From NCBI RefSeq assembly GCF_000735435.1, contig NZ_JMPP01000004.1, positions 1 through 64,000 on the forward strand: 64,000 nucleotides of DNA, read 5' to 3'. The position numbers were made by a program, and so were the translations under genes. Below are positions 46,374 through 54,225 of the stretch, piece by piece (the first letter of the stretch is position 1; each line of letters starts with the position of its first letter). The stretch comes from Klebsiella planticola ATCC 33531. GTDB lineage: Bacteria; Pseudomonadota; Gammaproteobacteria; Enterobacterales; Enterobacteriaceae. The notes beneath the pieces are model-generated. The model was not told where the DNA came from. It saw nothing but the letters and a program-made list of their open reading frames with translations, and ran no database searches.

Positions 46374-46421
46374 ACCGCTTATCCCGCCTGGTAACCGCTT
46401 AACCCCACATAGAACCACTCA
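46374..46421 (+). promoter_or_regulatory. three BtsR (YehT)-type boxes upstream of btsT
   Basis: ACCGCTTA at 46374 and 46394 and ACCACTCA at 46414 are spaced exactly 20 bp apart. Each fits the ACC(G/A)CT(T/C)A motif recalled for the LytTR response regulator BtsR in E. coli, where two copies control this gene. Here there are three copies, two helical turns apart. Confidence 0.75.
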
Positions 46422-46557
46422 CAGATTTACCCAACTTTACGCGCGCGGAGTTCTGGCAAGATCGTCCCCAGCATAGCTAACCAATACCTCCTCAACCCCT
46501 AACTTAAACCCAGACGGCTTCGGCCCATTATTCATCTTATTAACGCCAGGTTTTACT

Positions 46558-48708
46558 ATGGATACTAAAAAGTTATTCAAGCACATACCCTGGGTGATTC
46601 TTGGAATCATCGGGGCATTTTGCCTCTCAGTCGTCGCTCTGCGCCGCGGTGAGCACGTCAGTGCGCTGTGGATCGTGGTGGCGTCAGTTTCCGTCTACCT
46701 CGTCGCCTACCGTTATTACAGCCTGTATATCGCGCAAAAGGTGATGAAGCTCGATCCTACGCGTTCTACGCCGGCGGTCATTAACAACGATGGTCTGAAC
46801 TACGTCCCGACCAACCGCTACGTGCTGTTCGGCCACCACTTTGCCGCTATCGCCGGCGCCGGTCCTCTGGTGGGCCCGGTTCTCGCCGCGCAGATGGGCT
46901 ACCTGCCGGGTACCCTGTGGCTGTTGGCGGGGGTGGTGCTGGCCGGGGCGGTACAGGACTTTATGGTGCTGTTTATCTCCTCGCGCCGTAACGGCGCCTC
47001 GCTGGGTGAGATGATCAAGCAAGAGATGGGGCCGGTTCCGGGTTCCATTGCGCTGTTCGGCTGCTTCCTGATTATGATCATCATCCTCGCGGTGCTGGCG
47101 CTGATCGTGGTAAAAGCGCTGGCAGAAAGCCCGTGGGGCGTCTTTACCGTCTGCTCGACCGTTCCGATCGCCCTGTTTATGGGGATCTATATGCGCTTCC
47201 TGCGCCCGGGTCGCGTGGGTGAAGTGTCGGTGATTGGTATCGTCCTGCTGGTGGCGTCCATTTACTTCGGCGGCATCATTGCCCACGACCCGTACTGGGG
47301 CCCGGCGCTGACCTTTAAAGACACCACCATCACCTTTACCCTGATCGGCTACGCGTTTATCTCCGCGCTGCTGCCGGTGTGGCTGATTCTGGCGCCGCGT
47401 GATTACCTCGCGACCTTCCTGAAAATCGGCGTTATCGTTGGCCTGGCGCTGGGCATCGTGATCCTCAACCCGGATCTGAAAATGCCGGCGGTCACCCAAT
47501 ACATCGATGGTACCGGTCCGCTGTGGAAAGGTGCGCTGTTCCCGTTCCTGTTTATCACTATCGCCTGCGGCGCGGTGTCTGGCTTCCATGCGCTGATCGC
47601 CTCCGGCACCACGCCGAAGCTGCTGGCTAATGAAACCGACGCCCGCTTTATCGGCTACGGCGCGATGCTGATGGAGTCCTTCGTGGCGGTGATGGCGCTG
47701 GTTGCGGCGTCGATCATTGAGCCGGGCCTCTACTTCGCGATGAACACCCCGCCGGCAGGCCTGGGCATCACCATGCCGAACCTGCACGAAATGGGCGGTG
47801 AAAACGCCGCGTTGATTGCCGCGCAGCTGAAGGATGTGACCGCTCACGCAGCGGCGACCGTCAGCTCCTGGGGCTTTGTGATTTCACCTGAGCAAATCCT
47901 GCAAACGGCGAAAGATATCGGCGAGCCGTCGGTACTGAACCGCGCGGGCGGCGCGCCGACTCTGGCCGTGGGTATCGCTCATGTGTTCCACAAAATCATG
48001 CCGATGGCGGATATGGGCTTCTGGTACCACTTCGGTATTCTGTTTGAAGCGCTGTTTATCCTTACCGCGCTGGATGCCGGTACCCGCGCAGGCCGCTTTA
48101 TGCTGCAGGATCTGCTGGGCAACTTCGTGCCGTTTCTCAAGAAAACCGACTCGCTGGTGGCGGGCATTATCGGCACCGCGGGCTGCGTCGGGCTGTGGGG
48201 CTACCTGCTGTATCAGGGCGTGGTCGACCCGCTGGGCGGCGTGAAGAGCCTGTGGCCGCTGTTCGGTATCTCTAACCAGATGCTGGCCGCCGTGGCGCTG
48301 GTGCTGGGTACCGTGGTACTGGTCAAAATGCAGCGTACCAAATACATCTGGGTTACCGTGATCCCGGCCGCATGGCTGCTGCTGTGCACCACCTGGGCGC
48401 TGGGTCTGAAACTGTTCAGCACCAACCCGCAGATGGAAGGCTTCTTCTTCATGGCTCAGCAGTATAAAGAGAAGATTGCTTCCGGCGGCGAACTGACCGC
48501 GCAGCAGATTGCTAACATGAACCATATCGTGGTGAACAACTACACTAACGCCGGTCTGAGTATTCTGTTCCTGGTGGTGGTATACAGCATCATCTTCTAC
48601 GGCATCAAAACGTGGCTCAACGTGCGTAACAACAAAGTCCGCACCGACAAAGAGACCCCGTACGTGCCCGTTCCGGAAGGCGGCGTGAAAACCTCGTCAC
48701 ATCATTAA
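46558..48708 (+). CDS. btsT: pyruvate:H+ symporter BtsT (CstA family)
   Basis: A 716-residue, 18-segment CstA-family membrane protein almost identical to E. coli BtsT (YjiY), the high-affinity pyruvate/proton symporter induced by the BtsSR system when nutrients run low. The family block NRYVLFGHHFAAIAGAGPL-type region (about 83-102) and SGTTPKLLANETDARFIGYG are intact. It is followed by yjiX and yjiA, as in E. coli, with a REP pair between. CRP and BtsR-like sites precede it. Confidence 0.97.
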   Translation: MDTKKLFKHIPWVILGIIGAFCLSVVALRRGEHVSALWIVVASVSVYLVAYRYYSLYIAQKVMKLDPTRSTPAVINNDGLNYVPTNRYVLFGHHFAAIAGAGPLVGPVLAAQMGYLPGTLWLLAGVVLAGAVQDFMVLFISSRRNGASLGEMIKQEMGPVPGSIALFGCFLIMIIILAVLALIVVKALAESPWGVFTVCSTVPIALFMGIYMRFLRPGRVGEVSVIGIVLLVASIYFGGIIAHDPYWGPALTFKDTTITFTLIGYAFISALLPVWLILAPRDYLATFLKIGVIVGLALGIVILNPDLKMPAVTQYIDGTGPLWKGALFPFLFITIACGAVSGFHALIASGTTPKLLANETDARFIGYGAMLMESFVAVMALVAASIIEPGLYFAMNTPPAGLGITMPNLHEMGGENAALIAAQLKDVTAHAAATVSSWGFVISPEQILQTAKDIGEPSVLNRAGGAPTLAVGIAHVFHKIMPMADMGFWYHFGILFEALFILTALDAGTRAGRFMLQDLLGNFVPFLKKTDSLVAGIIGTAGCVGLWGYLLYQGVVDPLGGVKSLWPLFGISNQMLAAVALVLGTVVLVKMQRTKYIWVTVIPAAWLLLCTTWALGLKLFSTNPQMEGFFFMAQQYKEKIASGGELTAQQIANMNHIVVNNYTNAGLSILFLVVVYSIIFYGIKTWLNVRNNKVRTDKETPYVPVPEGGVKTSSHH

Positions 48709-48713
48709 AAAAA

Positions 48714-48782
48714 CGGCGGGTGGCGCTACGCTGACCCGCCCTACAAGGTTCTGTAGGCCCGGTCTGCGTAGCGCCACCGGGC
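48714..48782. repeat. REP/BIME pair between btsT and yjiX
   Basis: Two REP-like units in opposite orientation: CGGCGGGTGGCGCTACGCTG at 48714 onward and GTAGGCCCGGTCTGCGTAGC at 48753 onward. The second ends in CACCGGGC followed by TTTTT, which could add a weak terminator. The pair can form a long hairpin and probably lowers yjiX-yjiA expression relative to btsT. Confidence 0.8.
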
Positions 48783-48803
48783 TTTTTCTTATCAGGATGA
48801 GTT

Positions 48804-49007
48804 ATGTTTGGTAACTTAGGCGAAGCAAAAAAATACCTGGGTCAGGCAGCCAAAATGCTGATTGGCATTCCGGACTACGACAACTACGTCGAACATATGA
48901 AAGCCAACCACCCGGATAAGCCTTACATGACCTATAACGAATTCTTCCGCGAACGCCAGCAGGCCCGCTACGGCGGCGACGGCAAAGGCGGCGTACGCTG
49001 CTGTTAA
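48804..49007 (+). CDS. yjiX: YbdD/YjiX-family small protein
   Basis: A 67-residue protein of the YbdD/YjiX family, which is encoded next to CstA-type transporters. [32 protein letters not shown] and the C-terminal CC are conserved; the final Cys pair suggests redox or metal roles, but the function is unknown. The start has CAGGATGAG upstream. The stop is 11 bp before the yjiA start. Confidence 0.93.
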   Translation: MFGNLGEAKKYLGQAAKMLIGIPDYDNYVEHMKANHPDKPYMTYNEFFRERQQARYGGDGKGGVRCC

Positions 49008-49018
49008 TGGAGGCAAAC

Positions 49019-49975
49019 ATGGCACCGATTGCAGTCACCCTGTTGACCGGTTTTCTTGGCGCGGGTAAAACCACCCTGCTGCGCCATATTCTTAACGAAC
49101 AGCACGGCTTTAAAATCGCCGTTATCGAAAACGAATTTGGCGAAGTTGCCGTTGACGATCAGCTGATTGGCGACCGCGCCACGCAGATCAAAACCCTGAC
49201 CAACGGCTGCATCTGCTGTACCCGCTCCAACGAGCTGGAAGACGCACTGCTCGACCTGCTCGACAGCCGCGATCGCGGCGACATTGATTTTGACCGGCTG
49301 GTGATTGAGTGCACCGGCATGGCCGACCCCGGCCCGATTATTCAGACCTTCTTCTCTCATGAAGTTCTCTGCGAACGCTATCTGCTTGACGGGGTGATTG
49401 CGCTGGTGGATGCGGTCCATGCCGATCAGCAGATGAACCAGTTCACCATCGCCCAGTCGCAGGTGGGCTACGCCGATCGGATTCTGCTGACAAAAACGGA
49501 CGTGGCGGGCGACAGCGACAGGCTGCGCGAACGGCTGGCGAGGATTAACGCCCGGGCGCCGGTTTATACCGTGATCCACGGTGATATCGACCTGAGCCAG
49601 CTGTTTAATACCAGCGGCTTTATGCTGGAAGAGAAGGTGGTGAGCAGCGCGCCGCGCTTTCACTTTATCGCCGATAAGCAAAACGACGTCGCGTCTATCG
49701 TGGTCGAACTGGATTACCCGGTCGATATCAGTGAAGTGTCGCGGGTGATGGAAAACCTGCTGCTCTCTTTCGCCGAGCAGCTGATGCGCTACAAAGGGAT
49801 GTTATGGATTGACGGCGAGCCAAATCGCCTGCTGTTCCAGGGCGTCCAGCGCTTATACAGCGCCGACTGGGATCGCCCGTGGGGCGATGAAACGCCCCAC
49901 AGCACGCTGGTGTTTATCGGCATTAATTTGCCGGAAGAGGAGATTCGCGCGGCGTTTGCCGGATTGCGCAAGTAA
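49019..49975 (+). CDS. yjiA: COG0523-family GTPase YjiA
   Basis: A 318-residue P-loop GTPase of the G3E/COG0523 family, associated with metal handling. The Walker A TGFLGAGKTTLL (about 9-20), the CICC metal motif (CxCC, about 64-67) and the G-domain IVEC-type D-TGMADP block are intact. It equals E. coli YjiA in length. The start MAPIAVTLL has GGAGG eight bases upstream; the earlier in-frame ATG is only four codons away and sits in front of the RBS. Confidence 0.95.
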   Translation: MAPIAVTLLTGFLGAGKTTLLRHILNEQHGFKIAVIENEFGEVAVDDQLIGDRATQIKTLTNGCICCTRSNELEDALLDLLDSRDRGDIDFDRLVIECTGMADPGPIIQTFFSHEVLCERYLLDGVIALVDAVHADQQMNQFTIAQSQVGYADRILLTKTDVAGDSDRLRERLARINARAPVYTVIHGDIDLSQLFNTSGFMLEEKVVSSAPRFHFIADKQNDVASIVVELDYPVDISEVSRVMENLLLSFAEQLMRYKGMLWIDGEPNRLLFQGVQRLYSADWDRPWGDETPHSTLVFIGINLPEEEIRAAFAGLRK

Positions 49976-50024
49976 CGGTTCGGACTTCTCCCTCTCCCGG
50001 AGGGAGGAGGTCAGCATGAAGGCA

Positions 50025-50504
50025 TCAGGCGGTACAGAATTCATTCCAGGTATCACGATAAATAATGTTCCCTTCGGTGTGCTTCCAGACGATGGCCTCA
50101 TAACGCAATTCGAGTGTTTCAAGGTGCGTGCTGCTCAGACCGGTGGGTGAAAGGTACGGTGCAATCGTGGTGATTTTGACGTTGTCGAGGACGATATTGA
50201 AATACTCGGCTTCAAGGCCTGATTCCATAATACGGTACATCCTGATCGTCGCTTTTTTCAGGGTACGACCTTCGCACACCGCGCGATACAGAACGGGTGT
50301 CGTCTGGTCGAACTCTTTCACTATGGCGATCGGACGATGAACGCGCGTACCGGTAAGTTTACCCCAGTGCGGATCAACGGGAATGGTGATGCCGTGCGAG
50401 AATGATTTTAATTCGATAGAACCTGCACGCAGGGGCATTAAACAGCCGCCAACAATCGGCGAACCGTTTTCATCCTCAAGCCACAGGTGTGCGGGAGTAG
50501 ACAT
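50025..50504 (-). CDS. orphan Hcp-family T6SS tube protein
   Basis: A 159-residue protein with the Hcp family pattern: MSTPAHLWLEDENGSPIVGG, LKSFSHGITIPVD, GTRVHRPIAIVKEFD, LYRAVCEGRTLKKATIRMYR and LELRYEAIVWKHTEGNIIYRD. Hcp hexamers form the inner tube of type VI secretion and carry effectors. No other T6SS structural gene is in the window. The start at 50504 has AAGGAAG upstream. It is downstream of the 230-residue gene on the same strand, 259 bp away, with a 10-bp repeat array between. A toxin extension is not seen. Confidence 0.9.
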   Translation of the reverse strand: MSTPAHLWLEDENGSPIVGGCLMPLRAGSIELKSFSHGITIPVDPHWGKLTGTRVHRPIAIVKEFDQTTPVLYRAVCEGRTLKKATIRMYRIMESGLEAEYFNIVLDNVKITTIAPYLSPTGLSSTHLETLELRYEAIVWKHTEGNIIYRDTWNEFCTA

Positions 50505-50610
50505 ATATAACTTCCTTATAAGCAAATGTAATAAACCGTTTTCTCTGGCGTTTACCATTTCACATAACGTGCAAATATATATATTATGAATATAGCGAAC
50601 ACCCCCACAG

Positions 50611-50650
50611 GCCAGAGGGGACCAGAGGGGACCAGAGGGGACCAGAGGGG
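50611..50650. repeat. 10-bp tandem repeat (CCAGAGGGGA), four copies
   Basis: Four direct copies of a 10-mer, the first starting GCCAGAGGGG and the next three ACCAGAGGGG, ending in AAAAAATAAATAAATG. It lies about 107 bp upstream of the hcp start and 113 bp downstream of the 230-residue gene. Confidence 0.95.
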
Positions 50651-50762
50651 AAAAAATAAATAAATGCCATTGCGAATAACAAAGTCAGCAATCCAGGCCC
50701 GTGGAGCGAAACCAAGGACCTAAATATCCTACAGAAAATCCTTTTAATAATATTCATCACAA

Positions 50763-51455
50763 TTATTGAATCATCCTGGTAATAATTTCTGCAATGTCAT
50801 TGTCCGATGCCCATTGTGCCTTAAGCGCCCCAACTCGCTCAAACAATGGTTCTATCAGAAAATACATCATCTCCAGTCCCTGAGCGTAGAGTACAGAGTA
50901 ATAGGCCGGCCAGGTAAACTGGAGTCGATGAGCGCTATCTGCTGCCTTCTGGACAATCCCATATATGCCAGAGAGTGTAATCGCCATCCCCGTCGCACGT
51001 CCCGCTAAGACTCGCATATCAAGGTTTAGGTTCATACCGACCGTAACTGAGGAGGTGACCGCTAATATGAAACCATAACCGGTCAGAGAACTCGCCGCAA
51101 TGTGTATATTGACCGCCATCAGCATTTTTTTGATATGCTCTAGTTGATCGGACGTTTTATATTTAAATATTTCTTCAAAATATACTTTGAACATTTCATA
51201 AACAACATCGTCATGTTGAAAAAGGTGAATGACCGCGAGAGTAAATCGTCCATCTTCATTTTTTTGCCGCTGACAAACATCCTGATATTCATCAGTAAAG
51301 CAGGATGCGTAATACAACGCGCGTTTTGCGCCAGCACCGGTCAATGCAATCTGATCTGCCACCGCGTTTTCAACGCCCGCCAGCGCATGATCAAGTTTCA
51401 ATGCGAGAATGTTATTGGATTGCAAATAACGGATGACTTCATTTCTGTAGTACAT
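50763..51455 (-). CDS. unrecognised 230-residue protein with two hydrophobic segments
   Basis: I do not recognise this protein. It begins MYYRNEVIRYLQSNN with AGGAG about eight bases upstream. The N-terminal 110 residues look soluble and helical; residues 112-140 (glycine- and alanine-rich, IHIAASSLTGYGFILAVTS) and 149-168 (VLAGRATGMAITLSGIYGIV) are hydrophobic and could insert in a membrane. The coding region is richer in A and T than the neighbouring genes. Its position before an orphan Hcp gene suggests a T6SS cargo, adaptor or immunity role, but order and similarity do not decide which. Confidence 0.75.
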   Translation of the reverse strand: MYYRNEVIRYLQSNNILALKLDHALAGVENAVADQIALTGAGAKRALYYASCFTDEYQDVCQRQKNEDGRFTLAVIHLFQHDDVVYEMFKVYFEEIFKYKTSDQLEHIKKMLMAVNIHIAASSLTGYGFILAVTSSVTVGMNLNLDMRVLAGRATGMAITLSGIYGIVQKAADSAHRLQFTWPAYYSVLYAQGLEMMYFLIEPLFERVGALKAQWASDNDIAEIITRMIQ

Positions 51456-52030
51456 AGCCGCTCCTGGCCATTATGGATTCCGCAAAAGGTCGTCGGAAGG
51501 CTATATTGAAAAGAAATGCCCACCAGAAGATATATTCGTTCTCAACGATTTTATTTTAATTCAAAAAAAATCAGTTAAATTCATTAAACATTACAGAACT
51601 GTCGCTCCGCTTTTCTGCGTATCACACGGTAATACGCTGATCGAAAACGGGGTGAGCATAATCTTCCCCCTGACTCAGCAATACCGCGTTGAATATGAAC
51701 GACCGCCCGCTCAATTCATCAGCAAAAATGTAAATTAAAATTTTTATTGGTAACAATTGAAATACTTTCAAGAATAATCACAGAGGTAGACTATTTTCTC
51801 TGCAACTCATTTTCCCCGTTTGTTCAATTCAGGTTTAGCCAAACAGCTAAACTGACCCTAAACGGTAAAACGTTAATGATTGACGCCGCGACAAATAAAC
51901 TAATTCACAACATCTGCAGATGTATTTCAATAACAAACCCAGAATAAAAAATCGAAAATAGTCATATTTGCAGTTGTAAAAATCGTTTGATAGGGTATCC
52001 GCAGATTAGTTTTACGACGAGGCATCTACT
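51456..52030. other. AT-rich intergenic region upstream of the porin gene
   Basis: The 575-bp gap is clearly richer in A and T than the neighbouring genes. A 66-codon frame at 51747-51947 shows no family pattern and no RBS, so it is not called. A plausible promoter for the following porin gene sits at its right end (51968-51996). The rest shows no repeats or RNA genes that I can name. Confidence 0.6.
51968..51996 (+). promoter_or_regulatory. sigma-70 promoter of the YfaZ-type porin gene
   Basis: -35 TTGCAG at 51968-51973, a 17-bp spacer and -10 TAGGGT at 51991-51996. The start codon follows 34 bp downstream, giving a short leader. Confidence 0.5.
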
Positions 52031-52576
52031 ATGAAAAAGCTCAATATCCTTATCCTTTCTGCGCTAACCGCGGTTTCTGGCTCCGCAATGGCGATGGGCT
52101 TTACCGTCGAGCAGGGTAAAAACTTTACCAACCTTAATATGGAACTGGGTAAATCCTCCTCCGGCCTTTATGCCGAAAGCAACTGGCTGAAAAATACCGA
52201 TGACGGTACCCAGACCGGCGGCGTTGGCGCAGGTTATAACCTGGAAGTTGGCCCGGTGATGCTCAATGCCGGCGCGAAAGCCATCTACCTTGGGCCGAAA
52301 AAAGGCGATAACGGCGTGGCGTTCCCCATCGGCGGCGGCGTTAACGTTGCGCTGACCGACAGCATCTACGTCTTCGGCGAAGGTTATGCCGCGCCGGAAG
52401 GCCTGAATAACAGCGTGAAAAACTACGTTGAAGCCAACGGCGGCGTGAGCTGGACGCCCATTACCCCGGTGACGCTGAAAGTGGGTTACCGCCATGTCAG
52501 CGTTGACGGCAAAGACGGTCGTCCGAACCACACCCTGATTGATGGTGCCTATATTGGCGGTGGGGTCACTTTCTGA
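52031..52576 (+). CDS. YfaZ-family outer-membrane protein
   Basis: A 181-residue protein with a signal peptide (KKLNILILSALTAVSGSAMA, cleavage near residue 21) and a beta-barrel pattern of alternating short hydrophobic strands, ending in the aromatic C-terminal F (GAYIGGGVTF) expected for BAM substrates. It resembles YfaZ of E. coli. Function is unknown; a small pore or stress-related barrel is likely. It ends at a shared terminator. Confidence 0.83.
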   Translation: MKKLNILILSALTAVSGSAMAMGFTVEQGKNFTNLNMELGKSSSGLYAESNWLKNTDDGTQTGGVGAGYNLEVGPVMLNAGAKAIYLGPKKGDNGVAFPIGGGVNVALTDSIYVFGEGYAAPEGLNNSVKNYVEANGGVSWTPITPVTLKVGYRHVSVDGKDGRPNHTLIDGAYIGGGVTF

Positions 52577-52591
52577 CCTGCCGGTAAGCGT

Positions 52592-52620
52592 AAAAAAACC
52601 TGCCATCCGGCAGGTTTTTT
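52592..52620. terminator. bidirectional terminator between porin and aldehyde dehydrogenase genes
   Basis: AAAAAACCTGCC-ATCC-GGCAGGTTTTTT has a 7-bp GC stem with A and T tracts on both sides, ideal for termination from either direction between two convergent genes. Confidence 0.92.
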
Positions 52621-52642
52621 ATTCACGGCTCACAACGTCCGA

Positions 52643-54013
52643 TTACCGGCGAATCACCACCAGCTTCTGGTTCACAAACTCTTTAATCCCCAGATCGGAC
52701 AGCTCACGGCCAAAGCCAGAGCGCTTCACGCCGCCGAACGGCAGCTCCGGCGCGGTATCGGTTAACCAGTTGATATAGACCATCCCGGTTTCGATCCGCG
52801 ACGCCATCCGTTTCGCCCGTTCGATATCCTGGCTGAACACGGCGCCCCCCAGACCATAGTGCGAATCGTTCGACAGCTTCACCGCCTCGTCGTCGTCCTT
52901 CACCACGTAGATTTGCGCCACCGGGCCGAAAAACTCTTCAAAGTACGCCGGGTTATCACGGGTAATGCCGGTCAGAATGGTTGGCTCGAAAAAGCTGCCT
53001 TCCCGCGGCGCCGGTTTACCGCCCAGATGCACTCTGGCACCGTTTTTCACCGCCTCATCCACCTGTCTGGTCAGCGTTTGCAGCGCATCTTTCGAGGAGA
53101 GCGGGCCCAGCGTCGTACTCTCGTCCAGCGGATCGCCGATTTTCACCTGGCGGAAGGCTTCGGTGAACTGGCTCAAGAACTGGTCGGCAATGTTTTCGTG
53201 CAGGATAAAACGTTTCGCCGCGGTGCACACCTGGCCGGCGTTGTTGAGTCGCGCCTGTACGCCAGTCTTCACCGCCTTCTCCAGACTGGCATCATCCAGT
53301 ACCACAAACACATCATTACCGCCCAGTTCGAGGGTCGCCTTTTTGATGTATTTTGCCGCCTGGGACGCCACCACGCTGCCGGCCTTTTCCGAACCGGTCA
53401 GCGCTGCCCCCTGGACGCGATCGTCGGCGATGATTTTCGCCACCTGCTCCTGGGAGATAAAGAGGTTGGTCCACGCCCCTTCGGGCGCTCCCGCCTCACG
53501 CACCAGATGGGCGAAGGTCTCTGCACAATGCGGAACGATACTCGCATGTTTGGCGATAACCGGGTTCCCCGCCGCCAGGTTTGGCGCCAGTACCCGCATC
53601 AGCTGGTAGTAAGGAAAGTTCCAGGGTTCCACGGCCATCAGCACGCCGACAGGATGGTGTTCAACCCAGGCCTCGCCGATGTCGGAGGGATATTTCACCG
53701 GAGCCAGAAACGATTTCGCATTATCGGCATAGTAGCGGGCGATTTGCGCACAGAGCTTCACCTCACCGCGGCTTTGCGCAATCAATTTCCCCATCTCCTG
53801 GCTGGCGATTTTCGCCAGCTCGTCAACCTGGCTGTCGATAAGATCCGCCAGCCTGTGCAGAACGGGTAGGCGCCGGTCGATATCCCCCTTCGACCAGGCG
53901 GAATGGTAGAGCGCATCCGCCTTCTGCAGCGCCGCTTCGACGTCCGCATCGCTGTGCGCAGCGTACTGTTTAATCAGCTGATTATTTGCAGGATTCACCG
54001 TCTGATAAGCCAT
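52643..54013 (-). CDS. sad: NAD-dependent succinate-semialdehyde dehydrogenase
   Basis: A 456-residue aldehyde dehydrogenase close to YneI/Sad of E. coli. The base Glu is in TLELGGNDVFVV and the nucleophile Cys in NNAGQVCTAAKRF. It oxidises succinate semialdehyde (and probably other short semialdehydes) to succinate. It could clear the semialdehyde released by HpaI, encoded about 11 kb away. It is divergent from an AraC-type gene with 212 bp between starts. The exact substrate is a family-level call. Confidence 0.85.
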   Translation of the reverse strand: MAYQTVNPANNQLIKQYAAHSDADVEAALQKADALYHSAWSKGDIDRRLPVLHRLADLIDSQVDELAKIASQEMGKLIAQSRGEVKLCAQIARYYADNAKSFLAPVKYPSDIGEAWVEHHPVGVLMAVEPWNFPYYQLMRVLAPNLAAGNPVIAKHASIVPHCAETFAHLVREAGAPEGAWTNLFISQEQVAKIIADDRVQGAALTGSEKAGSVVASQAAKYIKKATLELGGNDVFVVLDDASLEKAVKTGVQARLNNAGQVCTAAKRFILHENIADQFLSQFTEAFRQVKIGDPLDESTTLGPLSSKDALQTLTRQVDEAVKNGARVHLGGKPAPREGSFFEPTILTGITRDNPAYFEEFFGPVAQIYVVKDDDEAVKLSNDSHYGLGGAVFSQDIERAKRMASRIETGMVYINWLTDTAPELPFGGVKRSGFGRELSDLGIKEFVNQKLVVIRR

Positions 54014-54225
54014 ATCGTATGTCTCCTTGTTATCGCTATTTATGTAGTCATAAAAACTACTCAGGGTATTAAGGGTAGTAGAGATGGCTAATCGCGCGGG
54101 TAAAGTTAGGTATATACGGAGGATTCTGGAGAGATATCGCCGCCGATGACGCGAGCGTCGCGCCCGCAGACAGACCCGGACGGGCGTGCTATAAACCCCC
54201 TATCCCCTTCGCTAAGGAGTCTTTC

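Larger units (their letters stand above)
46223..46557. promoter_or_regulatory. hpaC-btsT intergenic region
   Basis: This 335-bp gap has, in order, a pyrimidine-rich stretch, the hpaC terminator (46283-46317), a perfect CRP site (46330-46345), three direct repeats with 20-bp period (46374-46421) and a leader of about 130 bp before btsT. It contains no ORF of note. Confidence 0.8.

Noticed and set aside
46684-47847. A 387-codon open frame on the minus strand opposite btsT
   Set aside because: His/Arg/Gln-rich translation typical of an antisense shadow; btsT on the plus strand is certain.
50025-51455. A full type VI secretion locus
   Set aside because: Only an Hcp gene is found; no TssB/C, ClpV, VgrG or membrane-complex genes are in the window.
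51747-51947. A 66-codon open frame in the AT-rich gap before the porin gene
   Set aside because: No RBS, no family pattern and poor codon use; stops are merely rare by chance here.
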